From: Chitinibacter sp. FCG-7
Lineage (GTDB): Bacteria > Pseudomonadota > Gammaproteobacteria > Burkholderiales > Chitinibacteraceae
Assembly: GCF_040047665.1 (NCBI RefSeq)
Contig: NZ_CP157355.1
Location: 372,001 to 436,000, forward strand
Direction: 5' to 3'
Length of the DNA stretch: 64,000 bases
Shown one piece after another: positions 44,904-54,109 of this stretch. A program made the position numbers and the translations under genes. A model generated the notes under the pieces. The model worked only from the letters and a program-made list of their open reading frames with translations, did no database searches and was not told the DNA's origin. Numbering within the stretch: the first letter of the stretch is position 1; each line of letters begins with the position of its first letter.

Positions 44904-45002
44904 CTAAAGCTGGCGGCTGGCCCGATGGAAAAACAGACGATACAGCAGCGGGAATAACACCACCGCCAGCAGCAAAACAATCAGGCTTGTTTCATCACTC
45001 AT
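44904..45002 (-). CDS. Putative 32-residue single-helix membrane protein
   Basis: ATG at 45002 with a GGGGGAG ribosome site eight bases upstream. The product starts MSDETSLIVLLLAVVLFPLL, continues YRLFFHRASRQL and ends at TAG. Residues 7-25 form one hydrophobic helix followed by a basic tail, so it would be inserted with the C-terminus in the cytosol. No family was recognised. The good ribosome site, lack of frame breaks and position in an otherwise empty gap support expression. Confidence 0.55.
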   Translation of the reverse strand: MSDETSLIVLLLAVVLFPLLYRLFFHRASRQL

Positions 45003-45175
45003 TTTGCACACTCCCCCGGATCGGCGCTATTTCAGACAAGATGCTGCTGATTTATACAGATATCGCTAATTTGTTCCCGACACCCCGGAGTTGCAATAAA
45101 AAGTTCATCTGTCGCCCGATTTCGCAGCGTTTACGCGACATCGGCAGCAAGCCGCACCAAGCCGCTGCCCGCCAA
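45003..45175. other. Gap downstream of the chitin-binding protein gene
   Basis: About 170 bp with no recognised gene or clear terminator. A CAGCAAGCCGCACCAAGCCG stretch is present, but no stable hairpin stands out. Confidence 0.5.
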
Positions 45176-46308
45176 TCAATCGGGCGACAGATGCGCGGGC
45201 AAGGTACGTGCCAGACGAAAGCCGATGGATGGATTGAAGTATCCGGGCTCGACTGCCGGGCGGTCGCTCAGATGCATATCGGTCGTATTATCCCAGCTGG
45301 CGCCACGCAGCATGCGCATATCAGTACCGCATTGTCGCCCAGTGGATTGACCTGCGGATCGCTGGTATACACCCGCTCGCGATCACTGATCCATTCCCAG
45401 ACATTACCCGACATATCGTACAAACCCAGTGCATTGGCCGGATAGCTGCCCACAGGTGCCAGCCGCGCATGGCCGTCGTCAACGCCAGGCCAGGGGTTAA
45501 AGCCCTGAGCCAGCTCACCAAAATGCAGCATAAAGCTGCGATCGGCAATATTGGCCAGCGGCTGATTGCCATTGAGCGGCAAGCCGTTGCCCCAGGCGTT
45601 GATCAGATCACGGTCGCGCTCGCGGGCGGCGTATTCCCATTCGGCTTCTGTAGGTAGGCGATAGCCAAACACCTTGCGAATATCACGCGTTGGCTGCCCG
45701 GCAGCGTCGAGCAAATCACCGGTGTGCTCGTTGTAGCTCACGGGCCAGCCTTGCTGCTGATTGAGCCAATTGATATAGCGGATCACATCAAACCAGCTGA
45801 CATTCACCACTGGCAAATGATGGCGGCCCAGCTCGAATCCGCCCAAATCGAGCGAGCTGGCAGGCGGGCGGCCAGTGGCGCTGGTATAGCGATCAAACTC
45901 GGCAAAGGTGACCTCGGTGCGGCCAATCTGATAATGACCCAGCGTCACCTGGTGCAGCGGATATTCATTCGGATAATTAAATCCTGACGTAATCGTTGCG
46001 CCCATCGTGAACGTCCCGCCGCGAATCGTCTTCAGCTGTGCCGGTACGGCGTGGCCATGCACCTGCCATGCGCCCCACTCCGTACCGGGTGTTTCGCCAC
46101 GCGTCCACCAGCGCGCCTGATACGTTTGCCCCAGGTAGGTCACCGAATCGCCCTTGCCATAGGTCGCGGCGGCTTGCCAATCTGCGGCATTTACGAGCGA
46201 GCCTGCCATTAGCGCCATCAGCGCCAGCGCAGCGGTGGTTTTATCCGCTGCAGTGCGCCACCCGCTGCGACACAGCGCGGCCATCAAAGGCCGAAAGCCT
46301 GTTTTCAT
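45176..46308 (-). pseudogene. Secreted chitin-binding plus FGE/sulfatase-modifying-factor-like protein, frameshifted near the C-terminus
   Basis: A signal peptide (cleavage near VNA-ADWQ) is followed by a CBM5/12-type chitin-binding module (WQAAATYGKGDSVTYLGQ, TYQARWWTRGETPG) and an FGE-sulfatase fold (IRGGTFTMGA, EVTFAEFDRYTSA, YRLPTEAEWEYAARER, MSGNVWEWISDR). In the present frame it ends with an unrelated tail (VLICACCVAPAG). A shift near 45329-45331 restores GTDMRMLRGASWDN and FNPSIGFRLART, the expected end, stopping at 45176. The catalytic Cys pair of true FGE is not seen, so it is more likely a binding or structural FGE-like domain. ATG at 46308 has a GGAGAC site. Confidence 0.78.
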
Positions 46309-46424
46309 CGTCAAAGTCTCCATCCTGAATAATTGAAATGAGCAACCCTGTTCCGGGTTTTTACGCTCTGCGTCCACTGCTCACAGCACGATCAGTATCG
46401 AAACTGTGACGCAGCTTGCAGCCC

Positions 46425-46456
46425 CATTCTAATCATTGGTTTTTCTCATTAGAATG
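46425..46456. promoter_or_regulatory. Inverted repeat operator candidate between the FGE-like and araC-type genes
   Basis: Perfect 9-bp arms CATTCTAAT and ATTAGAATG with a 14-base gap, in the divergent promoter region. Arm centres are about 23 bp apart, suitable for a dimeric regulator, possibly the adjacent AraC-family protein. Confidence 0.5.
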
Positions 46457-46537
46457 TTCGCGTTTAGCTGGAGATTTGTTCGATTCTGCGCTTGAACCCG
46501 CCCCAGCTGCGGGCGCCACATCCCCACAGGACACGCC

Positions 46538-47425
46538 ATGCCGACCATCTATTACGAGCGTTTTGAACTAGACCAGCAGACGAAATCGGACGCATCGCGC
46601 CTTGTTGGCGCGCATGTTTTTCATCAGGCATCGTGCCCGGCCATGCGTGAATATGGCTTGTATATGTGCGGGGTAGGCAAACCGGATGGGCCATGTGAAA
46701 TCGAGCGGATTGACCCGCCTTTTCATGTTCTGCTCGTGCTACTGGGCGGCACGGCCGAAATATTCGAGGACAATCAGCGCTGGACCATCGGCGCAGGCGA
46801 GTTTGCCGTGCTGCCTGCGCGCGGGCGGCGCGGGTTTCGGCGAATTGGCGATGCGGCCATGCCGCATGTGTGGTTTTTGCTCAACGATGAGCCGCGCTGG
46901 CAGCATCTGCATCGTGCTCAGTGCTGGCTAGGCCAGACTTCTCACGGCGCACGGCTCTATGACGCCGTATCGCTGTTTCAACGCGAGGCGCAGCTGGGCA
47001 ACGCTGGCGCACACGACACGCTGGTCTTGCAATCACTGGATATTGTCAGCCGACAGTTAGAGCGCCTGCTCGATCTGGCGCAAGAGCGCCCCCAGCAGGA
47101 GCAAGCACTGGTGCAATTACTCGATAGTATTCGCCGCGATCCGGCTGGCAACTGGTCGGTCAGCACCCTATGCCAGCATGTGGGGCTGGGCGCGACGCAA
47201 TTGCACCGGCTATGCCAGCGCCGCTATGGCCGTGCACCAGCACAGCTGGTTTTCGACATTCGCATGCAGCTGGCTCGCGACTGGCTGGCTCAGGGCCAGC
47301 GCGTCGCCAATGTGGCCACCGCGCTGGGCTATCAGGAAATCGCCAGCTTTTCCCGCCGCTTTAGCCGCCATTTTGGCTGCCCACCGAGCAAAATGGCCAA
47401 GCCGGGTGTTGCTAAACTGGCCTGA
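46538..47425 (+). CDS. AraC-family transcriptional regulator
   Basis: A 295-residue regulator. The N-terminal cupin-like sensor domain (about 50-150, PPFHVLLVLLGGTAEIF and WTIGAGEFAVLPARG) is followed by two C-terminal helix-turn-helix motifs (about 195-290; VSTLCQHVGLGATQLHRLCQ, then VANVATALGYQEIASFSRRF and SRHFGCPPS). It is divergently transcribed from the chitin-binding FGE-like gene, so that gene is the probable target. Sugar or chitooligosaccharide sensing is conceivable but not shown. Confidence 0.88.
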   Translation: MPTIYYERFELDQQTKSDASRLVGAHVFHQASCPAMREYGLYMCGVGKPDGPCEIERIDPPFHVLLVLLGGTAEIFEDNQRWTIGAGEFAVLPARGRRGFRRIGDAAMPHVWFLLNDEPRWQHLHRAQCWLGQTSHGARLYDAVSLFQREAQLGNAGAHDTLVLQSLDIVSRQLERLLDLAQERPQQEQALVQLLDSIRRDPAGNWSVSTLCQHVGLGATQLHRLCQRRYGRAPAQLVFDIRMQLARDWLAQGQRVANVATALGYQEIASFSRRFSRHFGCPPSKMAKPGVAKLA

Positions 47426-47472
47426 GTGGCCAAACAGCCCCAAGCGGCTTGCCGCTGGCAAGCCAACTTCAA

Positions 47473-48216
47473 CTAGCGTTTGACCAGCTGCTTATTGTCG
47501 AGCCGGACTTTATCGCCTTCTTTAAAACCGTGATTGGGATTGTCGAAAGCAATTTTTTGCTCGCTGCCATCGTTCAATTTCACGGTCACTTCATAGAATT
47601 TTTTCTCATTCATTTTGCCCTCGACCTTATTACCGGCATAGGCACCGCCCAGCGCGCCAGCAATAATCGCCGCAGTACGCCCACTGCCTTTCCCGACCAT
47701 GCTGCCCAGCCCCGCACCGACGGCCGCCCCGCTGATTGCGCCTATCCATGAGCCTTCACCGGGCTGATCGACCACGGCAACGCGGCTAACCACGCCGCAC
47801 CCCGGGCAAGGAGCCCCGGTAGCTGGTTTGCTGAGCGCGATTTTCAAGGCCGCTTTTTTCTGCTTGGTCGCCTCGGTTTTGCAAGTGGGTTGCGTAGCCT
47901 TGCTGAGCTCCTTGCACACCGACTGCATCAGTTGATAATCAGCCTCGATTTGCTTTTTCTGGCTTTTTAAGTCGCCTTGATACTCCGGCAGGGGCGCTTT
48001 GGGGTCACGCTGATCCCATACCGTTTGATAAGCGCCTTGCCGCTGCTGCTGTGCCTCGCTTTTGCAATCGGCCTGCTCGCTCTTGTCAAACTCAAGGCAC
48101 ACCGCCAAATCGCTTTTATATGTCGCCTCGATCTGGGCGCGTGCCGTTTTCAGATCGGCAGCCTGGCTCGCCGCTGCAATGAGCAGACTGGCAAAAAATA
48201 CATTGAAAGTACGCAT
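47473..48216 (-). CDS. Secreted glycine-zipper (17-kDa antigen-like) protein
   Basis: A 247-residue protein with a signal peptide (MRTFNVFFASLLIAAASQA). Two similar Lys/Gln-rich, Cys-containing segments (about 20-75 and 78-135, each with two cysteines) are followed by a glycine-zipper segment (about 158-196, GAISGAAVGAGLGSMVGKG) and a C-terminal beta-rich domain (YEVTVKLNDGSEQKIAFDN). This C-terminal pairing is common in outer-membrane or periplasmic proteins of the Rick_17kDa/SlyB type. No lipobox is visible. Function unknown. Confidence 0.75.
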   Translation of the reverse strand: MRTFNVFFASLLIAAASQAADLKTARAQIEATYKSDLAVCLEFDKSEQADCKSEAQQQRQGAYQTVWDQRDPKAPLPEYQGDLKSQKKQIEADYQLMQSVCKELSKATQPTCKTEATKQKKAALKIALSKPATGAPCPGCGVVSRVAVVDQPGEGSWIGAISGAAVGAGLGSMVGKGSGRTAAIIAGALGGAYAGNKVEGKMNEKKFYEVTVKLNDGSEQKIAFDNPNHGFKEGDKVRLDNKQLVKR

Positions 48217-48485
48217 CAGAATCTCCTTACAGAGTGGATTATGCTTACCCCAACATAGACGCCAATCTGCTCGGACACTGCCAGCAGCTGACCAACGTGA
48301 TCAACTACTGAATACGGTGGAAATCACTGATTTAATACCATGGGTATACCGATGTAGATCAAATTCAACAAGAAACACAGAGACATACCTACCAAGGTAT
48401 ATTCATCCGTCGATTGCTCGCTCGCAGGCCGCTACCGCTTGTGAGCGGCGGTTCACCGGCCATTGGGAATCGATTTGGAGCTGAT
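48217..48485. other. Intergenic gap between glycine-zipper and YdjM-like genes
   Basis: No ORF supported. Contains a GGGTATACC stretch (48350-48358) and a small hairpin GCCGCT/AGCGGC near 48430-48451. Confidence 0.45.
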
Positions 48486-49079
48486 TCAAGCCGCGGCCAG
48501 CCGCTCCACCCAATACACCAGCCAGACCTTGCCCGACGCCCATAATTGCCAGAGCTGCGCTTCGAGCAACTGCTGCACAGGTTGCAACCAAGCCTGCGCC
48601 GGTCTGCCCAGCGCCACCCATAGAAAATAGCCGATGCCAACCCAGCAGCAGCGATAAATCAGCTGCTCCATCGGCCCGTCGGCTTTAAACAGTTTGAACG
48701 AGAATTTCTGCCGCATTGGCCACAGCAGCGGCACGCCGGAAGGCGTGAGCATATCGCCAATAATGTGCGACAAATACCCCACCACCAGCGGCAAGACCGG
48801 CCAATTGTGGTTCTGATGATCAGCCAGCAGCAGGTAGACCATCACCACCACCATCAGAATCGAATGGGTAAAGCCGCGATGGCCGAACACGGCCGCCAGC
48901 GGGATGGAAATATACGGCACGATGCGGCCAAAAGTGGATTTGGGATGATCCAGATCGGGCAACAGACCCGCCGCGCCAGCAATGGCGACTTCGTGTAGCT
49001 GCGGCATACGCTGCAAAATGCCAACACTGCACGCCACCATCATCAGCGAGGCAAATGCAATGTGCGTGCGGGCCATCAT
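48486..49079 (-). CDS. YdjM-like membrane-bound metal-dependent hydrolase family protein
   Basis: A 197-residue, multi-helix protein with the family motifs ARTHIAFASL, GLLPDLDHPKSTFGR (about 38-52), HRGFTHS (about 68-74) and YLSHIIGDMLTPSGVPLLWP (about 102-121). His/Asp residues in these motifs may bind metal. In E. coli ydjM is SOS-induced; no LexA box was seen here. Function in the cell is not established. Confidence 0.85.
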   Translation of the reverse strand: MMARTHIAFASLMMVACSVGILQRMPQLHEVAIAGAAGLLPDLDHPKSTFGRIVPYISIPLAAVFGHRGFTHSILMVVVMVYLLLADHQNHNWPVLPLVVGYLSHIIGDMLTPSGVPLLWPMRQKFSFKLFKADGPMEQLIYRCCWVGIGYFLWVALGRPAQAWLQPVQQLLEAQLWQLWASGKVWLVYWVERLAAA

Positions 49080-49232
49080 GGGGGCTTACCTAACGAGCTG
49101 CAAACCAGTGGGTATTGGCGCACAGCCCTTGAAAATATTGGGGGCGCAGAAGATACCAGAAAACCGCGCCCCTGTTCAGATTATGTACGCCCAGAACAGG
49201 CCACAATTGAAGCGGGGATAAAACAGCAGCGC

Positions 49233-50204
49233 CTAGACGCCTTTTTTCACCAACTGCATCACCGTGCCGTAATCCAGCGAGCGCGCCTGCTGCTGGATTT
49301 GTGGCAGGTATTGCGCCTGCAAATCTTTGGCCGGGCCGAGCAGCTGGCTGAAGGTGTCTTTCAGCACCGCTGTTTCCATCTTGCGCCCACCAGCATAGTA
49401 GCGCCGCGCCAGTTGCCCCAGTGCATACGTCGTCGCAAAAGAAAACGCGATGCCCGTCGCTGCACCACCCACCTTGCCCGCCGTTTTGCCAACATATTTA
49501 CCCAGCAGGCCACCGAGCAATTTGCGGCCAAACTGCTCGACATATTGCGAAGTCAGCCCCACGCCCGCCGCCGCCAGAAACTCGCGAATATGCCCCTGAT
49601 CAAGCTCGACGCCATACGCCTTGCCCACGCTGTGCACCAGCTTGAGCTGCAAAGGCACAATCGCCATCGTGGCCCACGACTGCGGCAGCAATTCCAGCGC
49701 ACCGCACACAATGGCAAAGCGCAGCACCGACGCATCAAGCGCGCGATCGGCCTCCAGCGGCAAAGCCAGCAAGGCCGCCGCAGGCGCTGTGCTATTTACA
49801 GGGATGGCGGGAGCAACTGGCGGAGCAGGCGTATCGTAAGCAAACCAGGCATTGGCCTCGGCCTCGATACTCGCCGTCTCGCCGCCCAATTGCAAAGCCG
49901 CTTTCAGCTCGGCCAGAAAAGCCGTTTCAGCCGCAGTCTGACGGCCATCGGCATCAACAACGCACACGGCCATCTCGAACGCCAGCTGCCGCTGCGACGC
50001 ATCGCCCAGCGCCGCCACCGCATCGGCCAGCACATAACGTTTGAGCAACACATCCTGATATAGCCGCGCCAGATCAACACCGCCGCCTCCCAGAGACGCC
50101 GCAATCTGCTTGATCGCATCACGCTCGCGGCTATCTTTGTCGCCATCGCAAAAAGCGGCAAGCAAAGTAATGGCCAGAATGGCCTGCTGTTCGGTCTGAG
50201 TCAT
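49233..50204 (-). CDS. TerB-like plus DUF697 protein
   Basis: A 323-residue protein. The N-terminal half (about 1-115) is helical with an acidic AAFCDGDKDSRERDAIKQIA and VVDADGRQTAAETAFL pattern, as in TerB/DjlA-type domains. A Pro/Ala linker (about 125-145) precedes a DUF697-like domain (about 150-285) with PLQLKLVHSVGKAYGVELDQ and LGKYVGKTAGKVGGAATG, two probable membrane-associating segments. Function is not known. Confidence 0.65.
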   Translation of the reverse strand: MTQTEQQAILAITLLAAFCDGDKDSRERDAIKQIAASLGGGGVDLARLYQDVLLKRYVLADAVAALGDASQRQLAFEMAVCVVDADGRQTAAETAFLAELKAALQLGGETASIEAEANAWFAYDTPAPPVAPAIPVNSTAPAAALLALPLEADRALDASVLRFAIVCGALELLPQSWATMAIVPLQLKLVHSVGKAYGVELDQGHIREFLAAAGVGLTSQYVEQFGRKLLGGLLGKYVGKTAGKVGGAATGIAFSFATTYALGQLARRYYAGGRKMETAVLKDTFSQLLGPAKDLQAQYLPQIQQQARSLDYGTVMQLVKKGV

Positions 50205-50369
50205 GGCATCGAATTCCGGAAAAAGATTTTAGGACTCAGCACGATTGCAGAGGTTCCACGCTGATCATCAGCGATAACAAGACGCTTAAATCTTACAAAA
50301 TTGACAGCATGAATGATGGTGGGTAGATTTCATCAGGCAAAAAACCGCAATTGGATTAGGAGAAAGACA

Positions 50370-50771
50370 ATGGGTACATGGTCACATGAGCCATTTGGCA
50401 ATGACGATGCCAACGATTGGGCCTACGATCTGGAAGGATCAAGCGATCTTTCTATCGTCGAGCAAGCACTGGATGATGCTCTGGAGGCAGAAGATTATCT
50501 GGAGGCACCCGAAGGCGCGAATGCAGTGGCGGCAGTGGAAGTACTGGCAAAATTGCTCGGAAAAGGCACCCAGTCGGATGCATATACCGAGAAAATTGAT
50601 GAATGGATTAAAACCGTCAACGAGCAACCAAGCACCGCCCTGCTTGAAAAAGCAAAGCGTGTGCTTGAGCGCGTCAGCGCAGAGGATTCCGAGCTTCACG
50701 ACTTGTGGTCTGAAGTGGGAAATAAGGAATGGGCGGCATCGATTGATGTCCTCAAAGCCGCTATCAGCTAA
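50370..50771 (+). CDS. DUF4259 protein
   Basis: A 133-residue acidic cytosolic protein starting MGTWSHEPFGNDDANDWAYD, the DUF4259 signature. The ATG at 50370 has an AGGAGAAAG site; the frame extends upstream to 50313 but without family similarity. Function unknown; members are sporadically distributed single genes. Confidence 0.8.
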   Translation: MGTWSHEPFGNDDANDWAYDLEGSSDLSIVEQALDDALEAEDYLEAPEGANAVAAVEVLAKLLGKGTQSDAYTEKIDEWIKTVNEQPSTALLEKAKRVLERVSAEDSELHDLWSEVGNKEWAASIDVLKAAIS

Positions 50772-50842
50772 CAGCTTAAAAACCCTTACTGCCCGGCTCG
50801 TCACTGCAACACATCAAGCGTCTGTGCATTTATGGCCATCTA

Positions 50843-53134
50843 TCAACGCTTTAGTTTGGCCAAAGCATCGGCCATGGCCGAGTTTATTGGCGCAGCCTGC
50901 TTGGCCTGATTGATACGTTCAGGCTGGCGGGCTGTTTTGACTGGTGGACGGTCTACCGCTGGCGGGGTGTCATTCAGCCGCATGGTTAGCGCAATGCGCT
51001 TGCGCTGCACGTCCACTTCCAGCACTTTCACCTTTACCACTTGCCCGGCTTTCACCACAGCATGCGGATCTTTCACAAAGCTATTGGCCAGCATCGAGAT
51101 ATGCACCAAGCCATCCTGATGCACACCAATATCCACAAAAGCACCAAAATTGGTGACATTACTGACTACGCCTTCAAGCACCATCCCCACTTGCAGATCG
51201 CTGATTTTCTCAATCCCGGCCGCAAAGGTGGCGGTTTTGAATTCGGGGCGCGGATCGCGGCCGGGTTTTTCCAGCTCGGCCAGAATGTCTTTGACGGTAG
51301 GCAGGCCAAATTGCGCGTCGGCCAGACTTTCAGGCGACACCGATTGCAAAGCGGCGCGGTCACCCATCGTCGCAGCTAAATCCTTGCCCAATTTTTGCAA
51401 TAGTTTTTCGACGATTGGGTACGCTTCGGGGTGAACTGCTGATGAATCCAATGGATTATCGCCACCCATAATGCGCAAAAAGCCCGCCGCCAACTCAAAG
51501 GTTTTGCCGCCCAAGCGCGGCACTTTCAGCAGCGCTTTGCGGTTTTTGAAAGCACCATACTCATCGCGGTATGCCACTACATTGCTTGCCAATACTGGGC
51601 TTAAGCCAGATACCCTCGCCAACAGCGCTGCCGAGGCGGTGTTCACATCCACCCCCACCGCGTTCACGCAGTCTTCCACCACCGCATCGAGCATGCGGGC
51701 GAGTTCGGTTTGGTTCACATCATGCTGGTATTGCCCCACGCCAATCGCTTTCGGGTCGATTTTGACCAGCTCGGCCAGCGGGTCTTGTAGTCGGCGGGCA
51801 ATCGACACCGCACCGCGCAGTGATACATCAAGCTGCGGAAACTCTTTGGCCGCTAATTCAGAGGCCGAATACACCGAAGCGCCCGCTTCGGAAACCACCA
51901 CCTTCACCGGTTTTTTGCCGTCGATCTGGGCGATCAAGTCGGTGGCGAGTTGTTCGGTTTCGCGGCTGGCCGTGCCATTACCAATCGCAATCAGCTCCAC
52001 GCCATGTGTGTCGCATAGTTTTTTCAAGGTATGCAGCGATTTATCCCAATCGCGGCGCGGTTCGTGCGGGTAAATGGTGTCGGTCGCGAGCAGCTTGCCA
52101 GTGGCATCGACCACCGCCACTTTCACGCCAGTGCGCAGGCCCGGATCCAGCCCCAGCGTGCAGCGCGGGCCCGCGGGCGCGGCCAGCAGCAGATCTTTCA
52201 GATTGCGCGAAAAGACTTTAATCGCCTCCAGCTCGGCACGCTCACGCGCGGCGGTGAGTAGCTCATTTTCCAGCGAGACGCCCAGCTTAGTGCGCCATGC
52301 TGCGCGCACCACCTCGCCCAGCCACAAATCAGCGGAATTGGCGCTAATGCCAACATGCCGTGCAATACGTTGCTCGGCGCTGCTCCAGATTTTACTGCGC
52401 GCGCCGTTGTCGATTTCTTCCGGCAATTGAATGCCGATGCTGAGGATTTTTTCATTCGCGCCGCGCAACACCGCCAACACGCGGTGCGAGGGCATCGCCG
52501 CCCATTTCTCGGCAAAATCAAAATAATCGGCAAATTTGGCGCCCGCCTGCTCCTCCCCTTTCACCACTTTGCTCGTCACCAAGCCACTGCTTTGTAAATG
52601 ACTGCGCAACTGGCCGATCAGCGCGGCGTCTTCACCCCAGCCTTCTAATAAAATGGCTTTGGCGCCTTCGAGCACGGTTTTTACGTCGCTAAAACCTTCG
52701 CACACAAAGCCCGCCGCCAGTTTCTCGGGGTCTTGCTGCGGGTTTTTTAGTAATTGCGCGGCCAGTGTGGCCAGCCCAGCTTCGCGGGCGATTTGCGCTT
52801 TGGTGCGGCGCTTTTGCTTATACGGCAGATACAGGTCTTCCAGCGTTTGCTTGTTATCCGCGGCGTCGAGCTGGGCGCGCAGCGCGGCGCTCATTTGCCC
52901 TTGTTCTGTGATCGTCGCGATAATGCTGGCACGACGCTCGTCCAGCTCGCGCAGATAGCGTAAGCGCTCAGAGAGCAATCGCAGTTGGCCATCATCCAGA
53001 CCGCCGGTCACCTCTTTGCGATAGCGGGCGATAAACGGCACCGTGGCGCCCTCATCGAGCAAGGTCACGGCGGCGGCCACTTGCGCCGATTTGCAATTGA
53101 GTTCCTGCGCCAGACGCTGGGTGAGATTGGACAT
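50843..53134 (-). CDS. tex: Transcription accessory protein Tex
   Basis: A 763-residue nucleic-acid-binding protein conserved in bacteria. It has the N-terminal helical Tex_N region, the central YqgF-like RNase H fold ([19 protein letters not shown], about 325-343), the helix-hairpin-helix pair ([20 protein letters not shown] and [20 protein letters not shown]) and a C-terminal S1 RNA-binding domain (about 640-715; [20 protein letters not shown]). It ends in a basic tail. Linked to transcription and toxin expression in Bordetella; here it stands alone. Confidence 0.96.
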   Translation of the reverse strand: MSNLTQRLAQELNCKSAQVAAAVTLLDEGATVPFIARYRKEVTGGLDDGQLRLLSERLRYLRELDERRASIIATITEQGQMSAALRAQLDAADNKQTLEDLYLPYKQKRRTKAQIAREAGLATLAAQLLKNPQQDPEKLAAGFVCEGFSDVKTVLEGAKAILLEGWGEDAALIGQLRSHLQSSGLVTSKVVKGEEQAGAKFADYFDFAEKWAAMPSHRVLAVLRGANEKILSIGIQLPEEIDNGARSKIWSSAEQRIARHVGISANSADLWLGEVVRAAWRTKLGVSLENELLTAARERAELEAIKVFSRNLKDLLLAAPAGPRCTLGLDPGLRTGVKVAVVDATGKLLATDTIYPHEPRRDWDKSLHTLKKLCDTHGVELIAIGNGTASRETEQLATDLIAQIDGKKPVKVVVSEAGASVYSASELAAKEFPQLDVSLRGAVSIARRLQDPLAELVKIDPKAIGVGQYQHDVNQTELARMLDAVVEDCVNAVGVDVNTASAALLARVSGLSPVLASNVVAYRDEYGAFKNRKALLKVPRLGGKTFELAAGFLRIMGGDNPLDSSAVHPEAYPIVEKLLQKLGKDLAATMGDRAALQSVSPESLADAQFGLPTVKDILAELEKPGRDPRPEFKTATFAAGIEKISDLQVGMVLEGVVSNVTNFGAFVDIGVHQDGLVHISMLANSFVKDPHAVVKAGQVVKVKVLEVDVQRKRIALTMRLNDTPPAVDRPPVKTARQPERINQAKQAAPINSAMADALAKLKR

Positions 53135-53236
53135 ACGATATGCTCAGATTCGGAAGGTTTGGCATTGTACCCATGCCGCTTGGCTTTCGTCATGGCATAA
53201 TCAACGTCCGCAGCGGGAAACAAAAACGGGACTCAG

Positions 53237-54007
53237 ATGACGGTAATTGCAGTGTTTAATCAGAAAGGTGGCGTGGGTAAAACCACGGTCACTGCCAATC
53301 TGGCCGCCACTTTGGTACAAAACGGGATTGCGCCTTTGGTGATCGATTTGGACCCGCAGGCTCACCTGACTGCCACTTGGGGACTCAATCCCAAATCCAA
53401 CCAGACCATGTACCGCTTTTATCAAGGTACGTCACCGCTGACCGATCTGATTCAGACCTCGGGGCCCGGCATTCATTTTATCCCCTCGCACCTGGAGTTG
53501 GCCCGCGTCGACTCGCAGCTGGGCAAGCATCGCGATCATTTGTGGCGACTCAAACTCGCGCTTGAGGCCGAAATGCTGGCCGGTAGCGGCACGCCGATTA
53601 TTATCGATTGCAGCCCAATGCTGGGGGTATTGTCGTTTTCAGCCTTGCTGGCGGCCGATTTGATCCTGATACCCGTGGCAGCTGAATACCTGGCGCTCAA
53701 TGGCGCATGTATGCTGGAGCGCACCCTATTCGGGCTGGAAAAATTTGATCGCCGCCGCGAGCGTCGTTATCTGGTCAATCGCTTTAAAGAAGGCCACGAA
53801 ACGCACGAAAAAGTGCGCGCCCAATTGCAAAAACACTTCCCGCGCGAATTGCTCAATACCATCATCCACGAAAACGACGACATTATGGCGGCGGTGGGCG
53901 ACAACCTCGATGTATTTAGCTACGCCCCCGATAGCTCGGCTGGCACAGATTTTAGTTTTCTACTCGATGAGCTGATTGAAAAAGGTCTGATCGGCTTAGA
54001 AGCGTAA
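53237..54007 (+). CDS. ParA/Soj-family ATPase
   Basis: A 256-residue deviant-Walker ATPase: FNQKGGVGKTTVTANLAATL at 7-26, VIDLDPQAHLTATWG and IIIDCSPMLGVLS. There is no ParB gene next to it, and the standard parAB locus would lie elsewhere, so it is probably an orphan ParA-like protein that positions a cellular structure, as seen for chemotaxis or flagellar machinery (inference). The ATG is 103 bp from the divergent tex start. Confidence 0.85.
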   Translation: MTVIAVFNQKGGVGKTTVTANLAATLVQNGIAPLVIDLDPQAHLTATWGLNPKSNQTMYRFYQGTSPLTDLIQTSGPGIHFIPSHLELARVDSQLGKHRDHLWRLKLALEAEMLAGSGTPIIIDCSPMLGVLSFSALLAADLILIPVAAEYLALNGACMLERTLFGLEKFDRRRERRYLVNRFKEGHETHEKVRAQLQKHFPRELLNTIIHENDDIMAAVGDNLDVFSYAPDSSAGTDFSFLLDELIEKGLIGLEA

Positions 54008-54109
54008 TATTTGCGCGACAATTTTGCATTGCAGCATCCGATTCTTTATTTTCTAAGCTCCCTGCGCTAAACCTAATTCATAGTAATTAAACCGCAGTGG
54101 AGAGCGAAA

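Noticed and set aside
49062..50063. Long plus-strand ORF of 333 codons
   Set aside because: It is antisense to the TerB/DUF697 gene, is Arg/Gln-rich without family features, and arises from codon bias on the other strand.
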